A stretch of DNA of 7,248 nucleotides from Desulfobacterales bacterium (GTDB taxonomy: Bacteria; Desulfobacterota; Desulfobacteria; Desulfobacterales; C00003060): NCBI GenBank assembly GCA_030613145.1, contig JAUWMM010000085.1, positions 1 to 7,248 on the forward strand. Reading direction: 5' to 3'. Positions 1-6,095 of the stretch are shown in pieces. Below the pieces are notes generated by a model. It was not told the DNA's origin. It saw only the letters and a program-made list of their open reading frames with translations, and did not search any database. A program made the position numbers and the translations under genes. Every line of letters starts with the position of its first letter. The stretch's first letter is position 1.

Positions 1-107
1 CCAACAACCAGGGAAAAACAGGTTTGTCCCCCCTTCCATACCAACAGGACCAACGGGGGCAAAAGCACCAATGCAGTGAGCCAACGTTTTAAATGCGAAG
101 ACATCAT
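1..107 (-). CDS. cdsA: CdsA, phosphatidate cytidylyltransferase (CDP-diglyceride synthase), N-terminal fragment cut by window edge
   Basis: The minus strand opens with two consecutive ATG codons (107-105 and 104-102) and stays open to the window edge for 35 full codons. The peptide begins MMSSHLKRWLTALVLLPPLV and continues into LLVWKGG, then a hydrophobic stretch. A short basic N-terminus with an L-K-R-(W)-x-T-A-L start and an immediate first membrane helix ending at a glycine pair is the usual beginning of CdsA. The family converts phosphatidic acid and CTP to CDP-diacylglycerol in the inner membrane, the branch point of phospholipid synthesis. Its position directly after uppS is the conserved one. 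An in-frame TAA lies five codons upstream of the first ATG, so the start cannot be further upstream. No clear Shine-Dalgarno sequence precedes it. Unusually, 186 bases separate it from uppS. The identification rests on about 35 residues plus synteny; the catalytic C-terminal signature lies outside the window. Confidence 0.8.
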   Translation of the reverse strand, partial: MMSSHLKRWLTALVLLPPLVLLVWKGGQTCFSLVV

Positions 108-132
108 GTCTAAATAGCGTACTTAAGGACCC

Positions 133-222
133 GATGCTGGATATAGGATACTGGATGCTGGATAGCAAAAAAAAGAAAAGCCCCTTTTTCAATCCAGTAT
201 CAAGCGGCCAGTATCCAGTATC
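133..222. repeat. Imperfect inverted repeat built from a GATRCTGGAT decamer, inserted between uppS and cdsA
   Basis: Two 31-base arms (133-163 and 192-222) match as inverted copies at 23 of 31 positions and flank a 28-base A-rich/T-rich spacer. The arms are made of a recurring decamer. It reads GATGCTGGAT at 133-142, GATACTGGAT at 147-156 and GATGCTGGAT at 154-163, then the reverse form ATCCAGTATC at 192-201 and 213-222, with a partial copy at 208-216. Two of the eight mismatches (the G in each GATGCTGGAT) become G·U pairs in plus-strand RNA. The short plus-strand open frame across this region is a by-product of the repeat. I recall similar GGATACTGGAT-type intergenic repeats in deltaproteobacterial genomes, but that is memory, not a search result. 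Confidence 0.75.
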
Positions 223-251
223 TGTCAAAGTTTACAAGCCACGTACCCTAC

Positions 252-277
252 AAAACTTGACTTATTTGTTAAGTTTT
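252..277. other. AT-rich hairpin just downstream of the uppS stop codon
   Basis: AAAACTTGAC (252-261) and GTTAAGTTTT (268-277) form a 10-bp inverted repeat around a 6-base loop, with one G·U pair in plus-strand RNA (an A·C mismatch in minus-strand RNA). It starts 16 bases after the uppS stop on the transcribed minus strand. Only a few pairs are G-C, and no separate U-run follows on the minus strand, so a Rho-independent terminator is doubtful. It may be a weak 3' stabilising or pausing structure, or a remnant of an inserted element. Confidence 0.4.
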
Positions 278-293
278 CGCCTTATCAAGACGA

Positions 294-1055
294 CTATTGC
301 CTGCGAGGCGCTTTCTTGATCTGGGCACCGGTCATCCCAAACCTTCGCTCACGCTTTTGGTAATCTTGGAGGATCCGGATCAATTCCTCCCTTCTAAAAT
401 CGGGCCAAAGGGTATGGGTTACACAGATCTCTGTATAGGCAATCTGCCAAAGCAAGAAGTTGCTGATTCGCATCTCACCACTGGTTCGAATCAGGAGATC
501 CGGCTCAGGTAAGCCCTGCGTATAAAGATAATTTGAAAAAACCTCTTCTGTTATCTCCTCTATTTGCAGGCGGCCCGCTCTAACATCGGCTGCAATCTTG
601 CAAGCCGCAGTCACGATCTCATCTCGTCCCCCATAGCTCAAAGCAAGGTTGAGAATCATCCCCTGGTTTTTTCGGGTCATATCGATGATATCCCGGAGCA
701 CCTTCACTACATCACCAGGGAACCTTTCGATCTGGCCTATTGCACTCAGACGAATGCCGTTTTCCATCATTTCGGCTGCTTCCGACCTAAGAAACCCTTT
801 CAGGAGACTCATGAGGGCGGAGACTTCTGGCCGAGGCCGCTGCCAGTTTTCGGTCGAAAACGCATAGAGGGTCAGAACCTCTATACCGATCTCACGGCAG
901 ACTCGCACGATGTCTCGGACAGATTCAGCACCTTCTCTGTGACCTTTTATCCGGTTCAGGGAACGCTTTTTGGCCCAACGGCCGTTGCCATCCATAATAA
1001 TGGCGATATGTCGGGGGAGTGAGTCGAGTCGTAAGGAAGGAGTATCAGAATTCAA
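294..1055 (-). CDS. uppS: UppS, undecaprenyl diphosphate synthase (cis-prenyltransferase)
   Basis: This cytosolic, membrane-associated enzyme adds eight isopentenyl diphosphates in cis to farnesyl diphosphate, giving the C55 carrier lipid for peptidoglycan and other envelope glycans. The 253-residue length is normal. The signature HIAIIMDGNGRWAKKR (16-31) contains the catalytic Asp22. His39 (in GHREG), Ser67 (in FSTENW), Arg190 and Arg196 (in RTSGEMRISNF) and Glu209 match the E. coli active-site residues D26, H43, S71, R194, R200 and E213 with a constant offset of four. The start is a TTG at 1055, which overlaps the end of frr by 11 bases. The first in-frame ATG is codon 21, inside the catalytic motif, so it cannot be the start. 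Only a weak purine-rich stretch (AAAGAGA) precedes the TTG, so translation is probably coupled to frr. The gene lies in its conserved place between frr and cdsA. Confidence 0.97.
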   Translation of the reverse strand: MNSDTPSLRLDSLPRHIAIIMDGNGRWAKKRSLNRIKGHREGAESVRDIVRVCREIGIEVLTLYAFSTENWQRPRPEVSALMSLLKGFLRSEAAEMMENGIRLSAIGQIERFPGDVVKVLRDIIDMTRKNQGMILNLALSYGGRDEIVTAACKIAADVRAGRLQIEEITEEVFSNYLYTQGLPEPDLLIRTSGEMRISNFLLWQIAYTEICVTHTLWPDFRREELIRILQDYQKRERRFGMTGAQIKKAPRRQ

Positions 1056-1602
1056 GGATCTCTTTCTCTTTATCCTGGCATGTCTGGTTAGCTATTTTAA
1101 TGTAATCGTCTGTGATCTTCTGCACCTTGTCTTGAGCCCCGAAGAAATCGTCCTCTGAAATCTCGCCATCCTTTTTCAGGCCTTTTAGAAGCTCGTTTGT
1201 GTCCCGGCGAATATTGCGGATTGATACCTTGTGCCCCTCAGCTATCTTGCGAACGACCTTGACAAGCTCTTTTCGCCGTTCTTCGGTAAGCGGCGGTATA
1301 GAAATCCGGATGACCTTTCCGTCATTCATGGGAGTCAGCCCTAGTTCTGATTTTAGGATTTCCTTTTCAATCTCCCCAATCACCAACTGATCCCAGGGCT
1401 GAATAATGATAAGCCTGCTCTCTGGGACAGATAAGGATGCTATTTGGTTCAAGGGTGTGGGTGTTCCATAATAGTTCACCTTAATACCCTCAAACAGTGC
1501 AAGGGAAGCCCTGCCGGTGCGGATCCTCCTAAATTCATTTTTTAAGGCATCAATCGCCTTAACCATCCCCTCCCGCGCATCATCATAAAGCGAATCAATC
1601 AT
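1045..1602 (-). CDS. frr: Frr, ribosome recycling factor
   Basis: RRF works with EF-G to split the post-termination ribosome from mRNA and deacylated tRNA. The product is 185 residues, the same length as the E. coli protein. It shows the family pattern: a helical N-terminus ending in the [10 protein letters not shown] segment (24-33), the small beta domain [20 protein letters not shown] (42-61), the [13 protein letters not shown] segment (103-115), and [14 protein letters not shown] (127-140) with the conserved Arg132. The ATG at 1602 overlaps the pyrH stop by eight bases (ATGATTGA), and an AGAGG lies nine bases upstream, within pyrH. The end overlaps uppS by 11 bases. These overlaps indicate translational coupling in a pyrH-frr-uppS unit. 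Confidence 0.98.
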   Translation of the reverse strand: MIDSLYDDAREGMVKAIDALKNEFRRIRTGRASLALFEGIKVNYYGTPTPLNQIASLSVPESRLIIIQPWDQLVIGEIEKEILKSELGLTPMNDGKVIRISIPPLTEERRKELVKVVRKIAEGHKVSIRNIRRDTNELLKGLKKDGEISEDDFFGAQDKVQKITDDYIKIANQTCQDKEKEILEF

Positions 1603-2326
1603 CCCCTGATGCCTCTCTTATTATAGTTCCAACATCTTCTCCGCAGACAACTCTTCTAAGATTCCCTTTTGTTTTTAGGTTAAATACAATCACAGGAAGC
1701 TTATTATCCATTGCCAGGGAAACGGCGGTCAAGTCCATAATCTTCAGTTGCCACTGTAGAACTTCAAGATAGGTAACGCTATCCATTTTCTTTGCATTGG
1801 CATTCGCGACCGGGTCCGCATCATAAATTCCGTCCACCTTGGTGGCCTTCAAGAGCACTTCCGCATCAATTTCCTGAGCCCTCAGGGCCGCTGCCGTGTC
1901 CGTAGTGAAATAAGGATTACCTGTACCAGCAGCAAAAACCACAGCCCGCCCCTTTTCCAGGTGCCGGACAGCCCGCCTGAGGATATACGGTTCTGCTACC
2001 GCACACATCTCTATGGCCGTCTGAACTCGGGTCTGAACACCCCTTTTTTCAAGGGCGTCCTGGAGGGCGATACTATTGATGACAGTGGCTAACATGCCGA
2101 TATGGTCAGCCGAGGTACGGTCCATGCCATAGGTGCTGGCCGCTACGCCCCGAAAGATGTTCCCACCTCCAATGACCAGGGCGATCTGGACCCCGAGATC
2201 ATAAACCGATCGAACCTCGCCTGCGAGATATTTAATCATCTCAGGGCTTATGCCATAACCCTGACTACCCACCAAAGCCTCGCCGCTGAGCTTAACCAAG
2301 ATTCTTTTGTACTTCGGAGAAGGCAT
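1595..2326 (-). CDS. pyrH: PyrH, UMP kinase
   Basis: The bacterial UMP kinase of the amino-acid-kinase fold makes UDP from UMP and ATP. It is normally a hexamer, activated by GTP and inhibited by UTP. The 243-residue length is typical. Visible motifs are KLSGEAL (12-18, phosphate-binding loop), IGGGNIFRG (52-60), the [16 protein letters not shown] block (69-84), [15 protein letters not shown] (132-146, UMP-binding region) and [13 protein letters not shown] (160-172). The ATG at 2326 follows the tsf stop after nine bases. The Shine-Dalgarno is weak: a GGAG in the last tsf codons is about 15 bases away and only GTGGGA is nearer, so reinitiation after tsf is likely. Placement between tsf and frr is the conserved one; it is a nucleotide enzyme embedded in a translation operon. 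Confidence 0.98.
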   Translation of the reverse strand: MPSPKYKRILVKLSGEALVGSQGYGISPEMIKYLAGEVRSVYDLGVQIALVIGGGNIFRGVAASTYGMDRTSADHIGMLATVINSIALQDALEKRGVQTRVQTAIEMCAVAEPYILRRAVRHLEKGRAVVFAAGTGNPYFTTDTAAALRAQEIDAEVLLKATKVDGIYDADPVANANAKKMDSVTYLEVLQWQLKIMDLTAVSLAMDNKLPVIVFNLKTKGNLRRVVCGEDVGTIIREASGDD

Positions 2327-2335
2327 ATTATCCCA

Positions 2336-2935
2336 CTACTCTCCTCCCAACTGATAACGGACAAATCGTCTCACAGTGATGTTCTCCCCCGTCTTCGTTA
2401 CAATATCATGAATCAGATCCTGTATGGTTATGTCCGGATCCCGAACATACTGTTGGTCCAGAAGACACGATTCCTTACAAAACTTCTCCATCTTGCCCTG
2501 GACTATCTTGTCCAGTATCTTTTCAGGTTTTCCCATCTCTTCGGCTTGTGCCCTGTAAATCTCTTTTTCCCGCTGTATTACTTCTTCGGAGAGATCCTCT
2601 GCGCGGATGCCAAGGGGTTTCGTCGCCGCAATGTGCATTGCCAAATTCTTGACAAACGCTTTGAACTCGTCGGTCTTAGCCACAAAATCTGTCTCGCAGT
2701 TAACTTCCACAAGGACACCTATCTTGCCACCAGTGTGTATATATGATTGTATAAAGCCCTGGGAGGTTTCCCGCCCGGCTCGCTTTAAGGCTATGGCCAC
2801 TCCCCTTTTGCGCAGAAAATCGACCGCTTTTTCCAAGTCTCCGCCCGCTTCTGTCAGGGCCTCTTTACAATCCATAACACCCGCATTAGTCCTTGTACGC
2901 AGTTGCTTAATCATCTGAGCACTGATTTCTACCAT
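2336..2935 (-). CDS. tsf: Tsf, elongation factor Ts (short form)
   Basis: EF-Ts is the guanine-nucleotide exchange factor that releases GDP from EF-Tu. The N-terminal UBA-like domain (1-50) carries LRTRTNAGVMDCKEAL (12-27). The core follows with the family signature TDFVAKTDEF (82-91), where Asp83 and Phe84 are the residues that insert into EF-Tu near the Mg site. At 199 residues it is much shorter than E. coli EF-Ts (283) and close to the Thermus type (about 196). It therefore has essentially one core repeat plus a C-terminal helical segment ending in ENITVRRFVRYQLGGE (184-199). This compact form also occurs in other lineages and does not look like a truncation. The rpsB stop TAA directly abuts the ATG, and a GAGGAG in the last rpsB codons gives good spacing, so the two genes are coupled. 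Confidence 0.97.
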   Translation of the reverse strand: MVEISAQMIKQLRTRTNAGVMDCKEALTEAGGDLEKAVDFLRKRGVAIALKRAGRETSQGFIQSYIHTGGKIGVLVEVNCETDFVAKTDEFKAFVKNLAMHIAATKPLGIRAEDLSEEVIQREKEIYRAQAEEMGKPEKILDKIVQGKMEKFCKESCLLDQQYVRDPDITIQDLIHDIVTKTGENITVRRFVRYQLGGE

Positions 2936-3823
2936 TTACAACTCCTCTCGTGCCTCATCATTTATATCTTTGGGGCTTTGGTCAGATGCGGGTGTTTGCC
3001 TTTTGATAATTTCCACAATGGGCCCCTCTGAGCCATCAGAAATTACGGTCTTTTCGCCCGGCCCAGTCATGGCAGCCTCTGCTTCGACAGCCTCTGCTTC
3101 GACAGCCTCCTTGTCCGCCTCAGCCTGCAGGCGCTCTTCCAAACGCTTACGACCCTCGATGCATGCATCGGCTATTCGGGAAGTGATAAGCCTGATGGCC
3201 CTTATAGCGTCGTCATTGCCGGGAATAATATAGTCTATTTCGTCCGGATTACAATTGCTATCTACAATAGCCACAATAGGTATGCCAAGCCGTCTTGCTT
3301 CACGCACAGCAATATTCTCATTCTTGGGATCCACAATAAATAAGGCCCTGGGGAGTCTTTCCATGTTGCAGATCCCCCCAAGGTTATTATCAAGCTTTGC
3401 CCTTTCTTTGTCCAGTTTCAGTGTTTCCTTCTTGGGGAAGCGATTGACACTTCCATCGGCAAAAATACCAGTGAGATACTTGAGCCTTTCAATCCCCTTT
3501 TTTATGGTCTGAAAATTTGTGAGCATCCCTCCCAGCCAGCGATTGTGCACATAGAACATTTCGCAGCGGTTGGCCTCCTCATAGATGGAATCGCGGGCCT
3601 GTTTTTTTGTTCCCACAAAGAGCACCGATTCCCCGCTTGCAACTGTGTCCACAACAAACTCATAGGCCGTTTTGAACATTCTGACCGTCTGCTGCAGATC
3701 AATGATATAGATCCCGTTGCGAGCACCGAAAATGTAAGTTTTCATTTTCGGGTTCCACCGTCTGGTCTGGTGACCAAAATGGACACCCGACTCCAGCAAC
3801 TGCTTCATAGTGATGTAAGACAT
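2936..3823 (-). CDS. rpsB: RpsB, 30S ribosomal protein S2 with an acidic C-terminal extension
   Basis: S2 binds late to the 30S subunit on the solvent side near the head-body junction and is needed for S1 docking. The N-terminus [20 protein letters not shown] (1-20), [21 protein letters not shown] (23-43), [10 protein letters not shown] (67-76), the [11 protein letters not shown] segment (94-104) and [21 protein letters not shown] (194-214) are clear family landmarks. The conserved body ends near residue 235. The remaining 60 or so residues are an Ala/Glu-rich, low-complexity tail, giving 295 residues against about 241 in E. coli. Part of the tail comes from a 15-bp tandem repeat. The start has a strong GGAGG five bases before the ATG. 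It is the first gene of the rpsB-tsf-pyrH-frr-uppS unit and is preceded by a long structured leader and a candidate promoter. Confidence 0.98.
   Translation of the reverse strand: MSYITMKQLLESGVHFGHQTRRWNPKMKTYIFGARNGIYIIDLQQTVRMFKTAYEFVVDTVASGESVLFVGTKKQARDSIYEEANRCEMFYVHNRWLGGMLTNFQTIKKGIERLKYLTGIFADGSVNRFPKKETLKLDKERAKLDNNLGGICNMERLPRALFIVDPKNENIAVREARRLGIPIVAIVDSNCNPDEIDYIIPGNDDAIRAIRLITSRIADACIEGRKRLEERLQAEADKEAVEAEAVEAEAAMTGPGEKTVISDGSEGPIVEIIKRQTPASDQSPKDINDEAREEL
3075..3110 (-). repeat. 15-bp tandem repeat inside rpsB, 2.4 copies
   Basis: The plus-strand unit GCCTCTGCTTCGACA occurs at 3075-3089 and again, exactly, at 3090-3104, followed by a partial third copy (GCCTC). Its length is a multiple of three, so the frame is kept and the minus strand encodes repeated EAVEA within the acidic S2 tail. 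Identical copies indicate recent slippage, and the tail length probably varies between related strains. Confidence 0.9.
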
Positions 3824-3853
3824 TCATTCCTCCATTCTTTTCGGTTATTACGA

Positions 3854-3913
3854 GACCTTTGTCCTGCGGCATTTCCCTTGACCTTGGACAAAATTGAATG
3901 CTTTACAAAGGTC
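3854..3913 (-). promoter_or_regulatory. Structured rpsB leader: pseudoknot or alternative hairpin, candidate S2 autoregulatory element
   Basis: Read as minus-strand RNA, segment A GACCUU (3913-3908) can pair with B2 AAGGUC (3885-3880), and B1 UUUGUCC (3892-3886), directly before B2, can pair with C GGACAAA (3864-3858). This is H-type pseudoknot geometry with stems of 6 and 7 bp and two 15-nt connecting loops. Alternatively, A extended to GACCUUUGU (3913-3905) pairs perfectly over 9 bp with ACAAAGGUC (3862-3854), which excludes the pseudoknot. The structure ends about 20 nt before the rpsB GGAGG. Repression of rpsB-tsf by S2 binding its own leader is established in E. coli; extending that to this leader is inference. 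The base pairing is directly visible, but its use in the cell is untested. Confidence 0.45.
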
Positions 3914-4011
3914 ACGTTCCTCCGCTCTTATCTTCCCCTCTTCTCACTTCTCGTGGCCTCGGCCCGGGAAGCACCAGAAAGCGGGTCAAAGAGCGTGCGA
4001 ATTTCCACGAA

Positions 4012-4047
4012 ATTATATTTGTTAGCACACGATAATTAAGCTTGCAA
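4012..4047 (-). promoter_or_regulatory. Candidate sigma-70-type promoter for the rpsB operon
   Basis: On the minus strand there is a perfect TATAAT (4017-4012) in an AT-rich patch. The nearest TTGACA-like hexamer is TTGCAA (4047-4042), which is 24 bases from TATAAT (too far). It is exactly 17 bases from TAACAA (4024-4019), which is preceded by TG in extended -10 position. For TATAAT itself, only poor -35 matches exist at 16-18 bases. Either -10 would give a leader of roughly 180 nt before rpsB. A promoter here is expected at the head of the rpsB unit, but which hexamers are used is unclear. Confidence 0.4.
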
Positions 4048-4071
4048 CACAATTTTGTGCCCGCCCACGGA

Positions 4072-4095
4072 GTGATGGAGTATTGGAGTGTTGTG
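4072..4095. repeat. Degenerate 8-bp tandem repeat in the prmC-rpsB gap
   Basis: Three consecutive 8-base units on the plus strand read GTGATGGA (4072-4079), GTATTGGA (4080-4087) and GTGTTGTG (4088-4095), and a weaker CCCACGGA precedes them. The array begins within ten bases of the prmC stop codon. I recall TGGAGTATTGGAGTG-type strings as recurring intergenic repeats in deltaproteobacteria, but could not verify this. No Rho-independent terminator for prmC is visible here, only very short hairpins without a U-run. Confidence 0.5.
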
Positions 4096-4103
4096 GTTCC
4101 ACT

Positions 4104-4988
4104 TTAATCGACAATTGTCCTTGTCCTCACCACCCGATCGTGGCCACTGTAGTCCTTGATTACAGCCCATTCACTATAGGCCCCGGAGCCTTCAATCAGC
4201 TTTTCGACCGCAGCCCATTGGTCGTAACCAATCTCAAAAACGAGCCGCCCACCTGGTACAATGTAGCGTGCAGTCTCTTTGATGATGAGTCTAATCGCAT
4301 CCAGCCCGTCGGAGCCCCCGTCAAGGGCCTCCCGGGGCTCATATTGGGCAATTTCCGGTGGAAGCGCCTTGTATTCATGACTCGAAATGTATGGTGGATT
4401 CGAAACGATCACATCAAAATAGTGCACTAGTTCACGGACTGAATCGAACCAATTCCCCTGCAAAAACGTGATGGCTTTATTGAGATCGAGCATTCGAGCG
4501 TTATCCAGGGCCACAGCCAGGGCCTTTTCCGAGCGATCAACTGCATAAAACCTGTGCACCGGCCGTTCGGAAGCCATGGCAAGGACAATAGCACCTGAAC
4601 CGGTCCCGAGGTCCAGTATCTTCAAGGGTGCTGATCCTAGTTCTGGCGGTATGATCGTGAGGGCAGCCTCAACAAGGGTCTCGGTCTCAGGCCTAGGTAT
4701 CAGGACATCAGGTGTCACCTTCAGATCCATAGACCAGAACGCTTTTTTACCAACAATATAGGCTACAGGTTCTCTTTGAATACGTCTTTGGATGAATCTC
4801 TTGAAAACCTCAAGCTCGTGCGATTCAAGGGGGCGATCGAACTGGACGTAAAGGTCTACCCGCCCAATACCTAAGGTATGAGCCAAAAGGATCTCTGCGG
4901 CAGCGCGTGGCTGCTCAATGTGATGGGATTTGAAGTAGGCCGTGGTCCACTTGAGGAGTTTCAGGATGGTCCAGGTCTCAGGCAGCAT
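4104..4988 (-). CDS. prmC: PrmC (HemK), peptide chain release factor N5-glutamine methyltransferase
   Basis: PrmC transfers a methyl group from S-adenosylmethionine to the glutamine of the GGQ motif in RF1 and RF2, which raises termination efficiency. With the ATG at 4988 the protein has 294 residues. An N-terminal helical substrate-binding domain (about 1-85) is followed by the [20 protein letters not shown] segment (residues 84-103), SAM-binding motif [17 protein letters not shown] (124-139), the acidic [10 protein letters not shown] segment and the catalytic NPPY (197-200). In-frame alternatives upstream are ATG at 5009 and TTG at 5021. I chose 4988 because the family alignment starts at WTILKLL and there is a GAGG about 12 bases and an AAAGG immediately upstream, but the choice is not firm. 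It overlaps the 3' end of prfA, which encodes its substrate, so the two proteins are probably made together. Confidence 0.95.
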   Translation of the reverse strand: MLPETWTILKLLKWTTAYFKSHHIEQPRAAAEILLAHTLGIGRVDLYVQFDRPLESHELEVFKRFIQRRIQREPVAYIVGKKAFWSMDLKVTPDVLIPRPETETLVEAALTIIPPELGSAPLKILDLGTGSGAIVLAMASERPVHRFYAVDRSEKALAVALDNARMLDLNKAITFLQGNWFDSVRELVHYFDVIVSNPPYISSHEYKALPPEIAQYEPREALDGGSDGLDAIRLIIKETARYIVPGGRLVFEIGYDQWAAVEKLIEGSGAYSEWAVIKDYSGHDRVVRTRTIVD

Positions 4989-6063
4989 CCTTTGATTCTG
5001 CCTCGGCATGCTGAATGGCAAGGGCCTGATAGTGGGTTATAAGGACATCGATGATCTCTCCAATATTTCCTTGGAGAATATTTTCCAACTTGTACAGCGT
5101 GAGTCCAACACGATGGTCTGTGACACGACCCTGCGGAAAGTTGAATGTCCTGATCCGCTCGCTACGGTCACCGCTTCCCACTTGACTCCTGCGATCTGCA
5201 GAGATTTTCTCGTTCTGCTCGGAAACCATCTTATCATACAAGCGAGCACGCAGCACCTTCATCGCCTTGGCCCTGTTCTTGTGCTGTGATTTCTCATCCT
5301 GACAGCTCACTACCAATCCTGTAGGAAGATGGGTTATGCGTATGGCCGAGTCCGTCGTGTTAACGCTCTGCCCTCCGGGACCGGTGGAACGAAAAACATC
5401 CACCCTGATGTCGTCGGCATCAATCTTGACATCTACATCTTCTGCCTCAGGCAAAACAGCAACGGTCACTGCCGAGGTATGTATCCTGCCTTGTGATTCC
5501 GTGACCGGCACCCGCTGTACCCTATGGGTACCGCTTTCATATTTCAGGCAACTATAAGCCCCCTTGCCCTGCACTGAGGCAATGATCTCCTTGAGGCCGC
5601 CTACGCCCGTCACGTGCTTGCTCAAGACTTCTACCTTCCAACCAAGACTGTCAGCATATCTGCTGTACATTTGAAAAAGCTCGGCAGCAAAGAGTCCTGC
5701 CTCTTCACCACCTGTGCCGGCTCTGATCTCAAGGACTATATTCTTCTCATCGTTTGGATCCTTAGGAACGAGGAGCAATTTTAATTCGCTCTCCAGTTTT
5801 TTTGAACGCTCGTACAGGTGCCGGAGATCTTCACTTGCCAGCTCCTTAATATCCTCGTCACTGTCATTCAAAAGTTCCTTGGACTCTCTGATATTTTCGG
5901 CAACCTGTTTGTACTCACGAAAAACGGAAACGATCTTGCCCAACTCAGCATGTTCCTTTGTGTGCTTCCTGTAGGCATTTTGATCTTTTATAAGACCAGG
6001 ATCGCTCAAGAGCTTCTCGATCTTCATAAACCGTTCTTCTACACCTGTTAGTTTATCGAACAT
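4978..6063 (-). CDS. prfA: PrfA, peptide chain release factor 1
   Basis: RF1 recognises UAA and UAG stop codons and triggers hydrolysis of peptidyl-tRNA. The 361-residue length is typical. Domain 1 is an N-terminal helical/coiled-coil region (1-100). [19 protein letters not shown] (112-130) is the conserved class-I release-factor segment. Stop-codon recognition is by a PxT tripeptide, here Pro186-Val187-Thr188 within [21 protein letters not shown]2 would have SPF. The catalytic GGQ is at 230-232 in [39 protein letters not shown] (297-318 region) is also characteristic of RF1. The ATG at 6063 has an AGGA about seven bases upstream and follows the DUF1385 gene after 32 bases. Its end overlaps prmC, the enzyme that methylates the GGQ glutamine. 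Confidence 0.98.
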   Translation of the reverse strand: MFDKLTGVEERFMKIEKLLSDPGLIKDQNAYRKHTKEHAELGKIVSVFREYKQVAENIRESKELLNDSDEDIKELASEDLRHLYERSKKLESELKLLLVPKDPNDEKNIVLEIRAGTGGEEAGLFAAELFQMYSRYADSLGWKVEVLSKHVTGVGGLKEIIASVQGKGAYSCLKYESGTHRVQRVPVTESQGRIHTSAVTVAVLPEAEDVDVKIDADDIRVDVFRSTGPGGQSVNTTDSAIRITHLPTGLVVSCQDEKSQHKNRAKAMKVLRARLYDKMVSEQNEKISADRRSQVGSGDRSERIRTFNFPQGRVTDHRVGLTLYKLENILQGNIGEIIDVLITHYQALAIQHAEAESKDAA

Positions 6064-6095
6064 CTATATTCCTATTAAGGGCGAAAGGGGTCTTC

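Noticed and set aside
164..191. Terminator-like GAAAAAGGGGCTTTTC followed by a T-run on the minus strand in the loop of the left inverted repeat
   Set aside because: The stem is almost all A-T with one G-C pair, and a real terminator here would cut off cdsA; it may be accidental, so it is not listed as a terminator.
134..319. Small plus-strand open frame of 61 codons between cdsA and uppS
   Set aside because: The first half is simply the translated inverted repeat, and it ends inside uppS antisense.
564..1022. Plus-strand open frame of 152 codons opposite uppS
   Set aside because: Antisense shadow of a conserved gene; no recognisable domain and no good ribosome binding site.
2102..2746. Long plus-strand open frame of 214 codons opposite pyrH and tsf
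   Set aside because: It is fully antisense to two clearly recognised genes, spans their junction, has no family-like motifs, and reflects codon bias of the opposite strand.
3805..3915. Possible 36-residue upstream frame in the rpsB leader, starting GTG at 3915 and ending inside rpsB
   Set aside because: A GGAGG precedes it, but at only three bases, and the region is better explained by RNA pairing; there is no coding evidence.
3545..4039. Plus-strand open frame of 164 codons running from rpsB into its leader
   Set aside because: Mostly antisense to rpsB and its regulatory region; composition is unremarkable and no motif is visible.
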